From: an uncultured Clostridia bacterium
Lineage (GTDB): Bacteria; Bacillota; Clostridia; Oscillospirales; Acutalibacteraceae
Assembly (NCBI GenBank): GCA_947589415.1
Contig: CANQBP010000016.1
Coordinates: 1 to 46,079 of the forward strand
Length of the DNA stretch: 46,079 nucleotides
Direction: 5' to 3'
Under the pieces are notes generated by a model that saw only the letters and a program-made list of their open reading frames with translations, made no database searches and was not told the origin of the DNA. A program made the position numbers and the translations under genes. Shown in pieces: positions 7,888-16,486 of this stretch (positions within the stretch are counted from its first letter, which is position 1; each line of letters begins with the position of its first letter).

Positions 7888-9087
7888 ATGAGTTTAAATT
7901 CAACGCCTTCGGCTGACAGGCTTCACATTTCTTTCTTTGGAAAAAGAAACGCAGGAAAATCAAGCATAGTAAATGCCGTAACGGGTCAGGATCTCGCAAT
8001 TGTATCGGAAACACTCGGTACAACCACCGACCCTGTATCCAAAGCTATGGAACTTCTGCCGCTCGGTCCTGTTGTAATAATTGATACACCGGGTATTGAT
8101 GACGAGGGCGACCTCGGTGAGCTGCGCATAAAAAAAAGCTATCAGGTACTAAATAAGACGGACATCGCAGTTCTCACGGTTGCAGCCGACAAGGGTATAT
8201 CCGTTGAGGACGAAAAACTTATAAAAAAATTCAAGGACAAAAATATACCCTATATTGTAGCATACAATAAAAGCGACCTTAAAAACATTTCGGTCACGGG
8301 CGAAAATGAAATCCTTGTAAGTGCAAAAACCGGTGAAAATATTTTTGAGCTTAAAGAGCTTATCGGAAAGCTGTCAAAAGGTCAGGAAAATAATAAACAT
8401 ATCGTTTCCGATATGCTCAAAGAAAATGATATAGTCGTTCTTGTAGTCCCGATTGACGCTGCTGCCCCCAAGGGAAGACTTATCCTGCCGCAGCAGCAAA
8501 CACTCCGAGATATACTTGATTGCCATGCGATTTCTGTTGTGACACAAGATACGGAGCTTACCACAACGCTTAATTCTCTTTCTAAAAAACCTAAGCTCGT
8601 TATAACAGACAGTCAAGCGTTTGCAAGGGTCAGCAAGGACACTCCGAAAGATATTCTGCTAACGTCCTTTTCAATTCTTTTTGCTAACTATAAAGGCAAT
8701 TTAAGACTGGCGGTCGAGGGTGTACGCACTTTATCCGAGCTTAAAGACGGCGATACTATCCTCATTTCCGAGGGCTGTACGCACCATAGACAATGCGGGG
8801 ATATCGGTACGCAGAAACTGCCTGCCCTTATTAAAAAATTTACCGGACTGAGCGGCTTAAATTTTGAATGGACGAGCGGAACAGAATTTCCGGACAGCCT
8901 TAAAAAATACAGGCTTATTTTACATTGCGGAGGCTGTATGCTGAATGAAAGGGAAATGAAGTACCGTCTTAAATGTGCGGGCGATGAGGGCGTATCCATT
9001 ACAAATTACGGAACAGCTATTGCATATATGAACGGAATACTCAAAAGAAGTCTTGAAATTTTTCCGGATATTGCCGAGCTGATTTAG
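7888..9087 (+). CDS. hydF: [FeFe]-hydrogenase maturation GTPase HydF
   Basis: A 399-residue scaffold that receives the assembling two-iron subcluster and delivers it to apo-hydrogenase. The N-terminal Era/TrmE-like GTPase has G1 GKRNAGKSS (18-26), G3 DTPG near residue 71 and G4 NKSD near residue 129. A dimerisation domain follows. The C-terminal cluster domain has C297-x-H299 and C347-x2-C350, the CxH...CxxC signature of HydF. AAGGAG is 6-7 bases before the ATG. It is in the same direction as hydE, with no terminator between. HydG and the hydrogenase itself are not in the window. Confidence 0.95.
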   Translation: MSLNSTPSADRLHISFFGKRNAGKSSIVNAVTGQDLAIVSETLGTTTDPVSKAMELLPLGPVVIIDTPGIDDEGDLGELRIKKSYQVLNKTDIAVLTVAADKGISVEDEKLIKKFKDKNIPYIVAYNKSDLKNISVTGENEILVSAKTGENIFELKELIGKLSKGQENNKHIVSDMLKENDIVVLVVPIDAAAPKGRLILPQQQTLRDILDCHAISVVTQDTELTTTLNSLSKKPKLVITDSQAFARVSKDTPKDILLTSFSILFANYKGNLRLAVEGVRTLSELKDGDTILISEGCTHHRQCGDIGTQKLPALIKKFTGLSGLNFEWTSGTEFPDSLKKYRLILHCGGCMLNEREMKYRLKCAGDEGVSITNYGTAIAYMNGILKRSLEIFPDIAELI

Positions 9088-9102
9088 AAATGATTGAAAA
9101 TT

Positions 9103-9139
9103 AACGGGGTCACCCTATTGAGGGGCGACCCCGTTGTTT
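9103..9139 (+). terminator. Terminator after hydF
   Basis: AACGGGGTC (9103-9111) pairs with GACCCCGTT (9127-9135); the loop bases CCC/GGG can also pair. The T-rich tail is weak (GTTTA). It may also stop the convergent sugar-transferase operon. Confidence 0.65.
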
Positions 9140-9277
9140 AAAATAATTTACCGAGCATAAACCGTAAAAATTTTGAACACTTTAACACGCACTTCTCATA
9201 TATGCAGTACAGCTCACACACATAATCAAAAATTTATAACCCGCAAAGGAAACCGGTGCAGCAAATCAACGCCACAG

Positions 9278-9904
9278 CTATCGTCCGTCCCTATGCTTGA
9301 GTATTACACCCGCAGTTTTAAAAATAATCTTGATGTCCGTCCAAACACTTCTTTCGGCTATATATTTTCTGTCAAGCTCCATCCATTCTTCAAACGAAAT
9401 ATCGTTGCGGTTAGGTCTTGACTGCCAATAGCAAGTAAGCCCCGGCTTTACTTTCAGTCTGAATTTGTCTTTTTCCGTATATTCCTCTACCTCATTCGGA
9501 AGAGGGGGGCGCGGACCTACAAAAGACATATCCCCCTTTAATATATTAAGCATTTGAGGCAGCTCATCAATATTGGTGGCACGTAAAAACTTACCCGCTT
9601 TTGTGATCCTGGGATCATTTTTAATTTTAAATGCCGGCCCGTCAGCTTCATTCATTTCCATTAACGAAGCCTTTTTTTCCTCTGCATCAACGCACATGGT
9701 ACGAAATTTATACAGCTTGAATTTTTTTCCGTTCATACCCACACGCTCCTGAACAAAAAAGGGTTTTCCTTTCCCGTCAGATACCGACACTATTACAGCT
9801 ATGATTATATAAAAAACAAAAAATACCACTATGAATAAAAATGAAAAAAATATATCGAACAAACGCTTTACAAAATCGTAAATCGGCTTTCTTTTATATT
9901 CCAC
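9278..9904 (-). CDS. Undecaprenyl-phosphate sugar phosphotransferase (bacterial sugar transferase)
   Basis: A 208-residue membrane protein of the PF02397 family, which moves a sugar-1-phosphate onto undecaprenyl phosphate to start exopolysaccharide or capsule repeats. One N-terminal hydrophobic segment (about 15-42) is followed by the catalytic domain with PFFVQERVG, FKLYKFRTM, LRATNIDELPQ, MSFVGPRPPLP and KPGLTCYWQ. The short form, without the extra N-terminal helices, resembles capsule-type CpsE/WcaJ catalytic halves. The GTG start follows GAGGAGG by 6-7 bases. It is the last of three same-direction genes, 19 bases after the phosphatase. Confidence 0.9.
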   Translation of the reverse strand: MEYKRKPIYDFVKRLFDIFFSFLFIVVFFVFYIIIAVIVSVSDGKGKPFFVQERVGMNGKKFKLYKFRTMCVDAEEKKASLMEMNEADGPAFKIKNDPRITKAGKFLRATNIDELPQMLNILKGDMSFVGPRPPLPNEVEEYTEKDKFRLKVKPGLTCYWQSRPNRNDISFEEWMELDRKYIAERSVWTDIKIIFKTAGVILKHRDGR

Positions 9905-9923
9905 TGCAAATCCTCCTCGGACA

Positions 9924-10670
9924 CTAAAACCACATACCCATCACCTTTTTGGGACGCTTAGGCATGGTCATGTCCACATATCTTCCGTTAAAAACATCTC
10001 TTGCATTCTTGTCAAACCAGTCCGCATATTCGTCGCCGAATTTTTTTTCGATAAATCTGTATGCGTCCTTCAAATTAGGTACACGCCGTTTCATATTGTG
10101 ACAATCCGAGGAAATGAGTTGTGCCATACCCCACTTTATATACTTTATTGCAATTTTATTGTTTTCAAGGACAGCGCCGCTGTTTATTTGAGCTATACAG
10201 CCCTTTTCAATAAGGTCATACAGCTTTGTGGGGTCAGACGTAAAATAGGGATAACGCTCAACATGAGCAAGAACAGGCTGATACCCCCTGTTTATTATGT
10301 CAATAAGCGTATGTGTAAGACCATACGGACGTTCATCGGTAGGAAACTCTATCAACAGATAGTTTGTATCCGTGAAGCATAATTCGTCAAGGTCAAGATC
10401 ATTGAGCTTTGTGGAAAAATATATTTCCGCTCCGAGTTTGAATTTTATTCCCAGATCATTTACTTCCGGCACCGACATCAGTTTATTATAGCTATGTTCT
10501 CTCGCACGGACAAAATCATCAAGGCTTATCCTGTTTACATGGAAATGCGGTGTGAAAGTAATAGCCTTTACGCCCTGTTTTTTTTCTTCTTCAAGAAGTT
10601 CAAGCGAAACATCAGTATTTTTTGCGCCGTCATCGATTCCCGGCAATATGTGACAATGTAAATCAAGCAT
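9924..10670 (-). CDS. CpsB/Wzh-type PHP tyrosine-protein phosphatase
   Basis: A 248-residue metal-dependent phosphatase of the PHP fold. Metal-ligand motifs appear in order: DLHCHILPGIDDGAKN at the start, FTPHFH, GAEIYF, LAHVERYPYF and ISSDCHNMKRR. In Gram-positive capsule systems this enzyme removes phosphates from the C-terminal tyrosines of the CpsD kinase. It lies between the Wzz-like gene and the sugar transferase, 19-31 bases from each, the usual capsule order. No CpsD kinase is present in the window, so its partner must be elsewhere or different. Confidence 0.9.
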   Translation of the reverse strand: MLDLHCHILPGIDDGAKNTDVSLELLEEEKKQGVKAITFTPHFHVNRISLDDFVRAREHSYNKLMSVPEVNDLGIKFKLGAEIYFSTKLNDLDLDELCFTDTNYLLIEFPTDERPYGLTHTLIDIINRGYQPVLAHVERYPYFTSDPTKLYDLIEKGCIAQINSGAVLENNKIAIKYIKWGMAQLISSDCHNMKRRVPNLKDAYRFIEKKFGDEYADWFDKNARDVFNGRYVDMTMPKRPKKVMGMWF

Positions 10671-10701
10671 TTTCTATAATCCTTCTGTCCTTTTGAAATT
10701 T

Positions 10702-11421
10702 TTATCCCTTGTTAAATTCCTTTGCATCAACTTCGGGAATAATTCCGAGCAAAGGTATATGAAGATTATTAACAATATCTTCCTCGCTCTTGAATGTATT
10801 GTTCGCAAGCTCTCTTGCCAGTACGAATACAAGTACGAGAACAAGACCTATAACTCCGCCCAAAATTGCATTTCTCGCGGAATTAGGGCTTACGGGTAAG
10901 CCGTTATTAGATATTCTTGCTTCACTTATAACCTTGACCGAACCTGCTTCGACCTTTTCTCTTATTATCGGAGGCGCAACATTTACTATTTCCTCGACTA
11001 TCATATTAGCATATTCCGGACGTGTGGAGCGCATAGAAATATTTATTACTTGTGTCGAATCAACCGTTGAAACACTTATCGAATTTTTTAAAGTTTCGGC
11101 GGTCGCAGATAAATTCAAATTACTGATAACTTCATTCAAAACGGTATCGGACTTTATTATAATTGAATATACGTCCGCAAGACTTCTTGCCGCATTAAGC
11201 TCCGCCGAATTGACGGTCGCACTTTTATCCGACATATTATTAACTATAAGCACAGCATTTGCTTCGTATTTCTTAGGAATAAAAAACCTCGAATACAGAT
11301 AAAAGCAAACCGCAAAAACTACCGTAACCAAAATTATAACCACAATATGCTTTCTAATTACATTAAAAACAACTTTCAGATCTAATTCTTTTTCTTTGAA
11401 ATTTTCTGTTTTTTCTTCCAT
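10702..11421 (-). CDS. Wzz/CpsC-like polysaccharide chain-length and export regulator
   Basis: A 239-residue protein with two membrane helices (about 28-50 and 185-207) around an extracellular Wzz domain, the layout of CpsC. The tail after helix II is short and ends PLLGIIPEVDAKEFNKG, a sequence like the start of the CpsD/BY-kinase junction, but no kinase follows. CpsC normally activates CpsD and controls polymer length. Its start follows AGGAGAAT. It is the first gene of the minus-strand operon and has a near-consensus promoter. Confidence 0.88.
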   Translation of the reverse strand: MEEKTENFKEKELDLKVVFNVIRKHIVVIILVTVVFAVCFYLYSRFFIPKKYEANAVLIVNNMSDKSATVNSAELNAARSLADVYSIIIKSDTVLNEVISNLNLSATAETLKNSISVSTVDSTQVINISMRSTRPEYANMIVEEIVNVAPPIIREKVEAGSVKVISEARISNNGLPVSPNSARNAILGGVIGLVLVLVFVLARELANNTFKSEEDIVNNLHIPLLGIIPEVDAKEFNKG

Positions 11422-11495
11422 AAATATTCTCCTCGGCTGACACCTTTCATACAGACGTCGTTAATCAAATTACATAAAAATCTACACAATACAAA

Positions 11496-11524
11496 ATTAT
11501 ATACTTGTTTTGCATTTTTGTCAA
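11496..11524 (-). promoter_or_regulatory. Promoter of the exopolysaccharide operon
   Basis: On the minus strand: TTGACA, 17 bases, TATAAT, a perfect sigma-A consensus. The predicted leader is about 68 bases. Confidence 0.88.
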
Positions 11525-11699
11525 TAGCATTTGTGATGAAAATTATATTCAAATTTCTTTTGGGGAATTCATCAAAATTTTCCGCATAATGGATAAATTA
11601 AAAACTATTTTGTATAAAAAAATGGTGTATATTTTATCATCGTCAAATGTTATAATATTGTTATATAAATAAACTAAAGAAAATGAAAGGACGAATAGC

Positions 11700-12563
11700 A
11701 TGAAACGTGTACTCATAATAGGTTCGGGCCCTGCCGGAATATCCGCTTCTCTTTATCTTGCAAGAGCGGACATAGACGTAACTGTAATCTCCGCAGGAGA
11801 AAGCGCCTTAGAAAAGGCAGGCAAAATTGAAAACTATTTTGGTTTTTCGGAGGCTGTTTCCGGAAAGGAGCTTATTGAAAACGGAAAATCGGGAGCAAAA
11901 AGACTCGGTGTAAAGTTCAGAGAAGGTGAAATTGTCGATTTGAATATTGATGCAAATAACAAAATCGAAGCATATACTTCTTCAAATAAGGAGGAATTTG
12001 ACTGTGTTTTGCTGGCAACCGGTTCTCAAAGGAAAAAACCCGATATAAAGGGCTTAAAGGAGCTTGAAGGTAAAGGCGTAAGCTACTGTGCGGTTTGCGA
12101 TGCATTTTTCCACAACGGCAAGCCTGTGGCTGTAATCGGCAGCGGAAGTTACGCTATGCATGAAGCTGTCTATCTTGCACAAACATCTCCAAAAGTTACA
12201 ATTCTGACAAACCATGAAAATACAGAACTGTCAGCCTGTGATAATATTGACATATGTGACAAAAAAATAGCCGAGCTTACAAATGTCGGAAACCTTCGCC
12301 ATGTAATATTCGATGACGGTTCTCATATAGAGGTTTCAGGGATATTCGTTGCTGCGGGTATTGCCGGAAGTACGGATCTCGCAAACAAACTCGGTGCATT
12401 CATTGAGGGAAATACCGTAAAGACAGATAAAAATATGTTCACGGGCATTCCCGGATTATATGCCGCAGGTGATTGTACGGGCGGTCTGTTGCAGGTGTCA
12501 AAAGCTGTTTACGAGGGTGCGGCTGCGGCTATGGAAATAATTAAATATTTAAGAAAAAATTGA
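11700..12563 (+). CDS. Thioredoxin-reductase-like flavoprotein, possibly ferredoxin-dependent
   Basis: A 287-residue FAD disulfide reductase. The FAD site GSGPAG is at the N-terminus, the redox pair CAVC sits in SYCAVCDAFF, and the C-terminal FAD motif is YAAGDC. The protein is about 25 residues shorter than ordinary NADPH thioredoxin reductase. The second dinucleotide site reads IGSGSYAMHEAVYL, and the usual HRRxxxR that binds the NADPH 2'-phosphate is replaced by TNHENTELS. This resembles the ferredoxin-dependent flavin thioredoxin reductases described in clostridia, but that is inference. A TATAAT at 11651 is the likely -10; AAAGGACG precedes the ATG. No thioredoxin gene is adjacent. Confidence 0.85.
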   Translation: MKRVLIIGSGPAGISASLYLARADIDVTVISAGESALEKAGKIENYFGFSEAVSGKELIENGKSGAKRLGVKFREGEIVDLNIDANNKIEAYTSSNKEEFDCVLLATGSQRKKPDIKGLKELEGKGVSYCAVCDAFFHNGKPVAVIGSGSYAMHEAVYLAQTSPKVTILTNHENTELSACDNIDICDKKIAELTNVGNLRHVIFDDGSHIEVSGIFVAAGIAGSTDLANKLGAFIEGNTVKTDKNMFTGIPGLYAAGDCTGGLLQVSKAVYEGAAAAMEIIKYLRKN

Positions 12564-12564
12564 T

Positions 12565-12614
12565 AAAAAATATCCCGCAGAACCGATAACCGTGTTCCCG
12601 GCGGGATATTTTTT
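12565..12614. terminator. Bidirectional terminator
   Basis: AAAAAATATCCCGC (12565-12578) pairs with GCGGGATATTTTTT (12601-12614). It serves the flavoprotein on plus and the VanW gene on minus. Confidence 0.9.
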
Positions 12615-12635
12615 ACTCTTATATTGATTTTTGAC

Positions 12636-14480
12636 CTATCCCAAATACTTGTCGGCAGTACCGTACGGTATAGGCGCATTACTTCCGCAGCCGTTTGGTG
12701 AAAGCACCTGCGGTGACGATCCGGTCGGAGATACATTGGAGGGGCCGTTTTCTGTATCACTCGGCATCATCGAAATAACGGAACTGTATGAATCATACTT
12801 GTAGTCATATGAACCTACGGGAAGAAATTCTCTCTTTACTTCCTTGCCGTTTTTAAAATACACCTTTGCTCCCTTTGCCGAATACGAACTGTCGTATGCA
12901 CCGTTTACCCAGCCGACGGGAACGATCTCATCATATTCCGACGAAATCGGGCCGTACATCTCAACACACAACTCGTCACATCCGTCGCCGTTGTAATCAT
13001 ATACATAGGTAGCTATATATACCGCATAGTCTTTTGTGTTTTTAAACTGCATATCAAGGTTTCCGTAGTCCACGGTAGCATCAAGACCTCTGTCCGCATA
13101 TACGGACGGATAAGCGTGTGCGTGTCTTTCAACAACCTCCATATCCGCCTTCAATGCACAAATATAAATCGTGGTTGATGCCTGACATATACCCCCGCCG
13201 TATTCCTGTACATATTCACCTTGTACTATCGCAGTTGAGGGAACATAACCCAAATCACCGTTTGTCGTATCTCCTGTCATAGTATTGAAAGAGAATGTTT
13301 CACCCGGCTTTACTACATATCCGTTAGCGGATTTTATGGCAAGCTCCATATTATAGTTTGATGCCCACCGGTTATTCGCCGTAGTATAGTGAGATGCAAT
13401 CAGCTTCGTATTGGCCTTTATTTTATCAAGACTTACCTTGAACGGTGTCCTTACCGTTGTCATCGTTATATTTCCTATTTTTGATGACTGTTCAAGTATT
13501 CCCGTAATTTTTTGCGTCAGCTCATCATGGTCCACAAGAAAGCCGTCAGAACCGTCCTCATATGTAAACTTCTCGGTTTTTGTAGGCTCAAAGCTCTTCA
13601 CATGAGCATCAACGGGCTGTACTTCAATTTTTTTGGCAACATCTTCAACAACCTTGTCAATCGAATCCTTATTGAGTACGGACGTTACCGTAAAATCAGT
13701 CTTTCCGTCATTATACACAGTTCCTACCGTCGGTTCATCAAGTTCGCCTCTGCTGTAATGATATGCCTGAATAAGAACATCGGAAACATCGGTATCAAAC
13801 TCAAAATCGTCCTCCGTCAGCTTGACAGTCTTTCCGTCACAACTAACCGTTATATCAACATCATCACGAAGTTCAATCAGCTTATCCTGCATTGCATCAT
13901 ATGCCTCGCTTAATGTTTTTCCGCTCATATTTACTCCGGAAACCGTAACATTATCTCCGAATACAATAGTCGCCGTATTTATTGTCTTTATTTCCGCAGC
14001 TTCATCTCTTATGACCGGAATTGAAGAAATTTCGCTGTCTTGTTTTTCGGATACTCCCGCCTGTTTTGATGCCTGCGAAGCCGTACTTTCGGTTTCCACA
14101 ACGGCAGGAGCAGAATTTCTGTTGTAACTGAGGGCGAACACGATGCCTGCGGCAGCAACCGCAATAAGGGCGCACGCCGATGTTATCGCTATAATCTTTC
14201 CCTTCTTTTTCGCCTTCGCCGGCTTTCCGTGTCCCGTAGGAAGTCGCCTGTTTTCCGACGGTTTATTATTGCTTGTTCCTGCAAAAACTACTGTTTCATC
14301 TTCCGAAGAATTACTTCCTTCAGTTTCGTATATGTTGGTAATTTCGGATTGGTGCGAAATATCACCGCTTTTCAATTCACCGTTTTCGGACGAAAGACTG
14401 TCCCCTCCGAACACTACTTCCTCCTCGTTTTCGGCTTCGGACTGAACACCATCAATATTATTATACTCCTCTTTATCCAT
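12636..14480 (-). CDS. VanW-domain membrane-anchored cell-wall protein with peptidoglycan-binding-like domains
   Basis: A 614-residue protein. An acidic cytoplasmic N-terminus (1-80, with two similar segments EEEVVFGGDS and DETVVFAGTS) and a basic stretch precede one membrane helix (about 95-118). Outside are a YoaR-like putative peptidoglycan-binding region (about 165-370) and a VanW domain (about 375-510) with KPGETFSFN, QGEYVQEYGGGICQASTT and HAHAYPSVYADRG. A Gly/Ser/Pro-rich tail ends the protein. VanW is linked to vancomycin clusters but its biochemical role is unknown. The ATG at 14480 follows GGAGG by 8 bases; a TTG five codons upstream overlaps that site and was rejected. Confidence 0.87.
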   Translation of the reverse strand: MDKEEYNNIDGVQSEAENEEEVVFGGDSLSSENGELKSGDISHQSEITNIYETEGSNSSEDETVVFAGTSNNKPSENRRLPTGHGKPAKAKKKGKIIAITSACALIAVAAAGIVFALSYNRNSAPAVVETESTASQASKQAGVSEKQDSEISSIPVIRDEAAEIKTINTATIVFGDNVTVSGVNMSGKTLSEAYDAMQDKLIELRDDVDITVSCDGKTVKLTEDDFEFDTDVSDVLIQAYHYSRGELDEPTVGTVYNDGKTDFTVTSVLNKDSIDKVVEDVAKKIEVQPVDAHVKSFEPTKTEKFTYEDGSDGFLVDHDELTQKITGILEQSSKIGNITMTTVRTPFKVSLDKIKANTKLIASHYTTANNRWASNYNMELAIKSANGYVVKPGETFSFNTMTGDTTNGDLGYVPSTAIVQGEYVQEYGGGICQASTTIYICALKADMEVVERHAHAYPSVYADRGLDATVDYGNLDMQFKNTKDYAVYIATYVYDYNGDGCDELCVEMYGPISSEYDEIVPVGWVNGAYDSSYSAKGAKVYFKNGKEVKREFLPVGSYDYKYDSYSSVISMMPSDTENGPSNVSPTGSSPQVLSPNGCGSNAPIPYGTADKYLG

Positions 14481-14528
14481 TGAACTGACCTCCAATCAAT
14501 CTGCGCCAACTTATATCCTTCTTATCCG

Positions 14529-14557
14529 TCTATAATAATACAACAAAATACCTTCAA
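14529..14557 (-). promoter_or_regulatory. Candidate promoter of the VanW gene
   Basis: On the minus strand: TTGAAG, 17 bases, TATAGA, about 42 bases upstream of the start region. Confidence 0.55.
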
Positions 14558-14689
14558 ATGTAAAGTGTTTTTTTATCAAACAAAGATGTAAATACTTACA
14601 AACTTTATTTTGAAATTTTTATAAATTTAGATTTTTTAACTATTCAAAAAAAATTATACATAACATACAACGAAAATAATTATTTTTTG

Positions 14690-14718
14690 TTGAAATATTT
14701 ACATAAATGAAGTATAAT
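14690..14718 (+). promoter_or_regulatory. Promoter of the MGDG-synthase-like glycosyltransferase
   Basis: TTGAAA, 17 bases, TATAAT, about 50 bases before the ATG. Confidence 0.82.
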
Positions 14719-14769
14719 ATTGGTAGTAATATTATTTTTTAGAGTCTTAACTATGGAAAGGAGAAAAAT

Positions 14770-16059
14770 ATGAGAGTACTTATACTTTCCGCCACAACCG
14801 GAGGCGGACATATGAGAGCAGCAGCTGCTTTGAAAGAATACATAGAAATGCAGGACAGCAATGCTGTTGTTAAAATATCCGATGCAATTGAATACGTCAG
14901 TCCGTTTCTGAATAAAGCCGTGACCGGCGGGTATGTCTATATGGTCAGAAATACCCCCAAAATGTACGGAAGCATATATAAAAACGCAGACAAAAGCTCC
15001 ACCCCTATAAACAAAACCGTTGAGCTTACAACAACCTCTTTGAGAAATAAGCTGCTTCCGCTTGTATGTGACTTTCACCCGGATATTGTCATCACCACCC
15101 ACCCATTTGCAGCTGAGATCGTCACATCTCTTAAACAGAACGATATCATTGATCTTCCCATAATTGATATAGTCACGGACTTTGCAATACATCAGGCTTA
15201 TATCAGCGACGGCGTAGATGCCTATATCGTTTCAAGCAGGGAAATGGTAGATCAGGTCGTTGAAAGAGGTGTAAAAAGAGTCCATGTATATCCGTACGGT
15301 ATCCCCGTAATGCAGAGTTTTTATCGGGAAATTGACAGAAATGAAGCATTTGCAAGCGAAGGTCTTGACCCCGATATTCCGACAATACTTATAATGGCGG
15401 GCAGCTTCGGGGTAACAGATGTTCTGAAAATTTATCAAAAAATAGTAAAATCACCCGAAAATTTCCAAATTATTGTCATAACGGGCAAAAATGAGAAACT
15501 GTATGAAACCTTTGACAGTTATCTCAAAAGAATAACCTTAAACAATACCATTGTGGAATTAAAGCAGTCTGTCAAGGCGGAAAATGCCGCCAAAGCAGCC
15601 GCTGCAAAAGCGGCAAAAAGTGTCAAAAATGATAAATCGAAAGCGGCAGTTAAACAAAAACCGCATGACACCTCCCCGAAAAAGCTAAAACCCGCAAAGC
15701 CTACGGAATTATTGTATTATACCGATAATGTTGACAAGTATATGCGAATGGCGGACTTGATTGTAACAAAACCCGGAGGTCTTACGGTAAGTGAAGCGAT
15801 AACAGTAGGACTCCCTATGGCTATTTTCAAGGCAATACCCGGACAGGAGGAGCAAAATGCAGATTTTCTCGTAAACAACAATATGGCTGTACGACTTGAG
15901 AAAAAAGATTCCTGCACCTCTGTCATTTCGGATCTGCTCAGAAATCCCGTAAAACTGGAAAATATGAGAAAATCAATAAATTCATTTTCCAAAGGAAATT
16001 CAGCGGCAAATATTTATTTGCTTATGCTTGATCTGATAAAAAAATATAAGAACAGATAA
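14770..16059 (+). CDS. MGDG-synthase/UgtP-like glycosyltransferase (GT28 fold) with Ala/Lys-rich insert
   Basis: A 429-residue GT-B glycosyltransferase. The N-terminal MGDG-synthase motif SATTGGGHMRAAAAL is clear, followed by DFHPDIVITTHPF and DIVTDFAIHQAYI. The C-terminal donor-binding half has ILIMAGSFGVTD, VTKPGGLTVSEA and PGQEEQNADFL. Relatives add glucose or galactose to diacylglycerol to make glycolipids and lipoteichoic-acid anchors; the acceptor here is not proven. Residues about 265-313 are an unusual insert of repeated Ala and Lys that interrupts the donor domain just before YYTDNVDKYM. AAGGAG lies 6-7 bases before the ATG. Confidence 0.87.
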   Translation: MRVLILSATTGGGHMRAAAALKEYIEMQDSNAVVKISDAIEYVSPFLNKAVTGGYVYMVRNTPKMYGSIYKNADKSSTPINKTVELTTTSLRNKLLPLVCDFHPDIVITTHPFAAEIVTSLKQNDIIDLPIIDIVTDFAIHQAYISDGVDAYIVSSREMVDQVVERGVKRVHVYPYGIPVMQSFYREIDRNEAFASEGLDPDIPTILIMAGSFGVTDVLKIYQKIVKSPENFQIIVITGKNEKLYETFDSYLKRITLNNTIVELKQSVKAENAAKAAAAKAAKSVKNDKSKAAVKQKPHDTSPKKLKPAKPTELLYYTDNVDKYMRMADLIVTKPGGLTVSEAITVGLPMAIFKAIPGQEEQNADFLVNNNMAVRLEKKDSCTSVISDLLRNPVKLENMRKSINSFSKGNSAANIYLLMLDLIKKYKNR

Positions 16060-16410
16060 TAATTTTTCAAAGCTGCTGCATTAAAAACAGCATCATTTAA
16101 CACAAATACAATAAGCAGTTATCTAAAAGACACAATCCTGAAATCAGAAACCGCCGCCGAACATGGTATCATTTATGTTTTTGAGCATCAGCCGATTAAA
16201 ATACGGTTATTTTATACCCCGTGAATTTTTTAACATAGTAAGTTCCGAAAGATGTCATTCGGCGGGTACATTTCATTTATTTTACATTTACAGCATATCA
16301 ATTACGCCCTTTCTATCCCCCCGAAATTTTCAGCCGTAATTTTGTATGACAGCATTGTTTTTCTAATACAGCCTAATAATTATTTGTTTAATTCTTATTC
16401 TTGGAAGATA
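16060..16410. other. Long intergenic region, no gene seen
   Basis: No reading frame with a ribosome site was found. It holds two separated inverted repeats: CCGCCGAA (16154-16161) with TTCGGCGG (16258-16265), and AATTACG with CGTAATT near 16297 and 16337. A short ACGG/CCGT hairpin followed by AATTTTTTAA near 16204-16232 may end the upstream transcript. A folded RNA is possible but unproven. Confidence 0.35.
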
Positions 16411-16439
16411 TTGATTTATCAGTAAAATAATGTTATTAT
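16411..16439 (+). promoter_or_regulatory. Promoter of the LPG-synthase-like membrane protein
   Basis: TTGATT, 17 bases, TATTAT, about 48 bases before the chosen ATG. Confidence 0.65.
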
Positions 16440-16486
16440 AAGATATACGGTTGTTTACCGAGTTTTTTTATGTTTTGGGAGGAATT

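Noticed and set aside
9103-9139. A mobile-element end or attachment site
   Set aside because: The inverted repeat is a short G/C-rich hairpin between convergent genes, which is explained by termination.
13411-14483. Several plus-strand frames of 64-133 codons opposite the VanW gene
   Set aside because: They are antisense to a gene with clear domains, lack ribosome sites and read as low-complexity Ser/Val-rich sequence.
14481-14495. TTG start five codons upstream of the VanW protein ATG
   Set aside because: The TTG overlaps the Shine-Dalgarno GGAGG that serves the ATG at 14480.
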